From the NCBI GenBank assembly GCA_013398015.1, contig VZRR01008214.1, positions 879,976 to 943,975 on the forward strand: 64,000 bases of DNA. The letters are read 5' to 3'. The notes beneath the pieces are model-generated. The model was given only the letters and a program-made list of their open reading frames with translations, had not been told where the DNA came from and ran no database searches. This document shows positions 60,551 to 64,000 of this stretch, piece after piece (the first letter of the stretch is position 1; each line of letters starts with the position of its first letter). The stretch comes from Oreocharis arfaki. Lineage: Eukaryota > Chordata > Aves > Passeriformes > Paramythiidae. The position numbers were made by a program, and so were the translations under genes.

Positions 60551-63500
60551 AACTCTTTGTTAAAGACTTAGGTTATTTCCAACTCTTAGAATGACTATAG
60601 ACTATTTTTGGATGGGAAGGAGGAGAAATTAAATTATAATATCAGAAATTAAAAGGTAATGCATATGTATAAAAGCTGGTTAGAATCGAGATAATAAATT
60701 TAGATTTGGAGGAAAATTGGTAATTACATTTATTCATATGCAAAGTAGATTTTCATATGCCAATCTGCCAGCTGAATCACTAGCTTTAGTATGTCCACTA
60801 ATCTGAAATTCATATAAATCGGTATTTGAATAAAACAAAGTAAGCAAACAGATAATTTTAAAATGTAGTACAAATTTATAGGAAACATTAATCTGATGTC
60901 TTGGATCCCTTATTTTTTTTAAATAAACTGAGGTTCTGACAACCTGAATATAAATACTTGTTCCAGATTCCTAACACTGTTTTATCAAAAATGATGGTGT
61001 AATCCCATACATTGCAATACAAATACAAAAATATTTTACACAAATGGATTTACAAATATTATGAATGTGGTATGCAAACCATTATATGATTCTGTAGTAG
61101 ATAACAGAAAAAATCTGAACATTCCAGAAATGATCATAAACATGTCTTACAGATGTCAGACTGGATTTTTCATTCTCTATTGCTTCAAAGGATGCTATAA
61201 TGTTTTTTAAATTAACCATATAATGTTAAATAGTGTCAGTTTTCTGAGATGCATGAAGGAATGAATGTGCCAGCCATTTGAGAAACTCTGCAATGTTAAA
61301 TTGAAGATAGATTCAGTCATTGTTGGATATATAGGTGTGCCTTTTTAATCAAGTAGGGTGGGTATCTACTAAACTTGTGATCAAATTTTGCAAAAACTAG
61401 TGCAATAGTCAGCCCAAGTAAATTTCTCTATTCTTTATACAGAATAGAGAGGATAGTTAGGGCAACAGAATCTCATCTGGAATTCTTTATAAACATCAGT
61501 CTTACACATTAAATACAGACAGCCTGAACTATCTGAGATGATTCAGCTGCTTCTAGACATATATTAAAAATAGTTGTGCCTTTATAGTTAGGTATGAAAA
61601 TGGATTACAATTTAAATTGCACTTGAAAGTTAAAAGGTCATTTTATAGTTGACTTTGCTACATGTGCTTTCTATGGTGATTTTTGTTATTTCAGTGAGAA
61701 ACACAAACTTCCTATATCTGACTGCAGACATTTTAGATGCAGTTGAAATGGTTTTGTGGTCTGCAGTTTTCTACTCCGAAAAGATTTTTTTCTCTGCTTT
61801 TAATAATTGGATATATTTTTTCATACACCTGGCTTCTTGTTTTTGAAGATTTTATATCTGTGTCTAAACATTAAAACTAAAATTTTTCATCCTGGATCTG
61901 TGCCTGAAAAATTATTAAACTTTCATGTTAAGTAATTCAGTTGCTTCTTCTAGTTCTAGAAAGTTTTACCTTTTTTATGTCTGAATTGCAGCAGCAGAGC
62001 TGCATAGTTGGGATAGACATTTAGAATGCCTTTATCTTAAATACACCTTTTGAGGTCTTCCTGGAACCTGCTATCATCCAATGGAACTCACTAGCAGTTT
62101 AGAAACGTAATTTTTTTCCTCAGCAGAATAGCTCATGGGTTTGCTGCAGTCACTAAGCGTTCTTAGGACTGCTCTGTTCCCCAAAGCTCTATAAACACCA
62201 TTCCTTGTTCCAGCATCACACAGCTCCTTCAAAAGTGTCAGTTCACTAAGAATGTGCCAAGACATAGGGACAGTGATCAGATATGGAAGCTAGAAACTCA
62301 GTTAAAGGCAACTGTGGCAGAGAATAAAAAATGAGAAATGTGACCTAGTTGTGGCTGTTTGTCTCATCTCTTTGACTAGATACTAAGAAATTAGCACCTC
62401 TCTCCTCCATAGATGAAGTCATAAAAAAAATAAGGTCCCTGTATCCTGACCTTGGGGGACACAAGTTTTTCTTGCTAGAGAGAAGCAGAGACTTCTCAGG
62501 ATATGCAGTTTGGATGGCTGATGGAGATGAGCAAAGGTGAAGTTAAGGCACTTTAGCTTTAAAGAAATAAATTAGGCTTTTCTCTGTTGATTACCCTTGG
62601 CTGTTTTAATTTATGGTGGATACCTCAGAGGCATTTGTCCATAAAGGATTCCTCAAACACATGCCCAGACAATCTGTATATGCCCAGTAGTTTAGATAAA
62701 GCCAAGAAATAGTTGTTATAATTCTTATGGTTGAAATCTTAGGAGTTTAGCCTACTAGTTCATACCAAATTGTTACAAAAAAAGAAAAAATAATAACGTG
62801 GTTCAAATTATTGCATAGACCCTTTCCACCCCTTTCCTTTTATTATGTTCACCCTTGCCCTTCTCTGTTTTCTAAGACTGGTGGTTTCATTCTGATCATA
62901 GTGGTTATGGGGTATTACAGTGAGTTGTCAGCTCCTGGACACTTAAACCACCAAGTGGAATATAATGTGCAAGTTGACAGTTTCTTCCTCCTCGCTCTAG
63001 GATCCACTTGAAATAATTTTGGTTTTGCATATTTGCTAACACAGTTTTACACTTACACTCCTTTTTCATTGGTCTGTATTTCTATATTCTGTTCAAATTT
63101 ACTATTTATAGTGGCTTTTACCTATGCTGGAGTCACTGTTCTCCTTGTTGCTCTTAAAATAATTTTTCTCATATTTTGCATCTGGCTTCATAGGAATACA
63201 ATTCGATACAAACAAACAAATGCGCATTCATTTTAGCATTATCCACGTGTGCAATGAGATCATGCAGCTCAGTTTCATTTTTGCTATTCATATTCCAGAT
63301 TACTTACAGCCATTTTTCTTGGACCATCCATGTTTCTTAAGACACCTTTTACTATGTATTAGTATCAAGTTGTCTGCTAGCTTGGTATTGGCTCACTAGT
63401 TGAGGAAATCTGTTACAATTTTATTGTGAATATTTGAGCACCTGATGCTGTGGGGATAACAACATATTTTAAGCCTAATAACGCTAATGTTGAGTGTTAT

Positions 63501-64000
63501 GTCCAGCTGAATAAGGATATAAAGATGATATAAAACGGTTGTGTCAGGTGCTTACTGATTCTCTCGCATCCTTTTATTGTATGGAAATGGAGCAATTTAC
63601 ACCAACAAAAAAAAGGAGCCCCATTTTTCTCCTCTTTCCTGTGTTCTCCCATGCCTGCAGGATTTTTTTATATTTCAATTCTTATTTAGCGGTTTAATTA
63701 TTTTGCAAACTACTTTTATCCTCTTTGTTTGAAGTAAAAATTTCCCCCACAAATAAAATTTTAAAAAAACTCTGTGGAAATTTCAAAATCTACTAACTAA
63801 TATTTGTGTTGGAACATGACTATTAGTCATGATCCTTGTCTTTTACCTATACATTTTTAGATTTTTTTTTCTTGTGGGAAAGAGTGGAGCTTTTTTCAAA
63901 TTATTTATTGAAAAAAATATTTTAAATATAAACATGAAGCCTTTTTCTCTTTTGTAAACACTTATTTCCAGAAGCTGGCCTCTTTGCAGAAAAAAAAAAA
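60551..64000. other. Intergenic DNA to the right edge, nothing recognised
   Basis: AT-rich sequence with no gene or recognised repeat. The window ends in an A10 run that cannot be judged without the next bases. Confidence 0.55.

Overview
This is a window of bird nuclear DNA. It is AT-rich and intron/intergenic in character. It carries about fourteen fragments of the avian CR1 (chicken repeat 1) LINE on both strands and several avian-type retroviral LTRs, most or all of them solo. There are no operons, bacterial genes or CRISPR arrays. The species cannot be read from the sequence. One 50-N assembly gap lies at 17794-17843.

The only gene I can support is the 3' end of CSMD3 (CUB and Sushi multiple domains 3), on the + strand. 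Four coding exons (2532-2644, 4617-4704, 7126-7261, 8681-8840) join in frame with GT-AG junctions. They encode the last 164 residues: the membrane-proximal extracellular segment, one transmembrane helix, and a cytoplasmic tail with an NPxY-type motif and a PDZ-ligand-like C-terminus. A 3' UTR of about 2 kb follows, ending at an AATAAA at 10788-10793. The CUB and Sushi exons must lie to the left of the window.

From about 10.8 kb to 64 kb I find no gene. This fits the large gene desert that lies beyond the 3' end of CSMD3 in other amniotes (known from other genomes, not shown here). The stretch is AT-rich background with old and younger insertions. CR1 fragments lie near 15.4, 16.1-17.2, 17.3-18.5, 19.8, 25.3-26.6, 32.2-32.7, 33.1-33.5, 39.2-41.5, 42.1, 44.1-44.6, 47.5-47.8 and 59.8-60.6 kb, with two more inside CSMD3 introns. 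LTRs lie at 17.5-18.4, 18.5-18.8, 31.7-32.2, 39.3-39.9, 42.4-42.9 and in a GC-rich composite block at 52.8-54.8 kb.

The best-resolved structures are two nested insertions. One is a TG...CA LTR with the 5-bp duplication CCATC that splits a CR1 reverse-transcriptase frame. The other is a TG...CA LTR with the 5-bp duplication TTACT inside a long antisense CR1. Two LTR families occur twice in the window. I found no convincing undescribed biological system. The points worth a second look are the nested insertions, the composite LTR block, a CpG-rich possibly young LTR, a G-tract downstream of the CSMD3 poly(A) site, and one chance-or-real 175-codon ORF.
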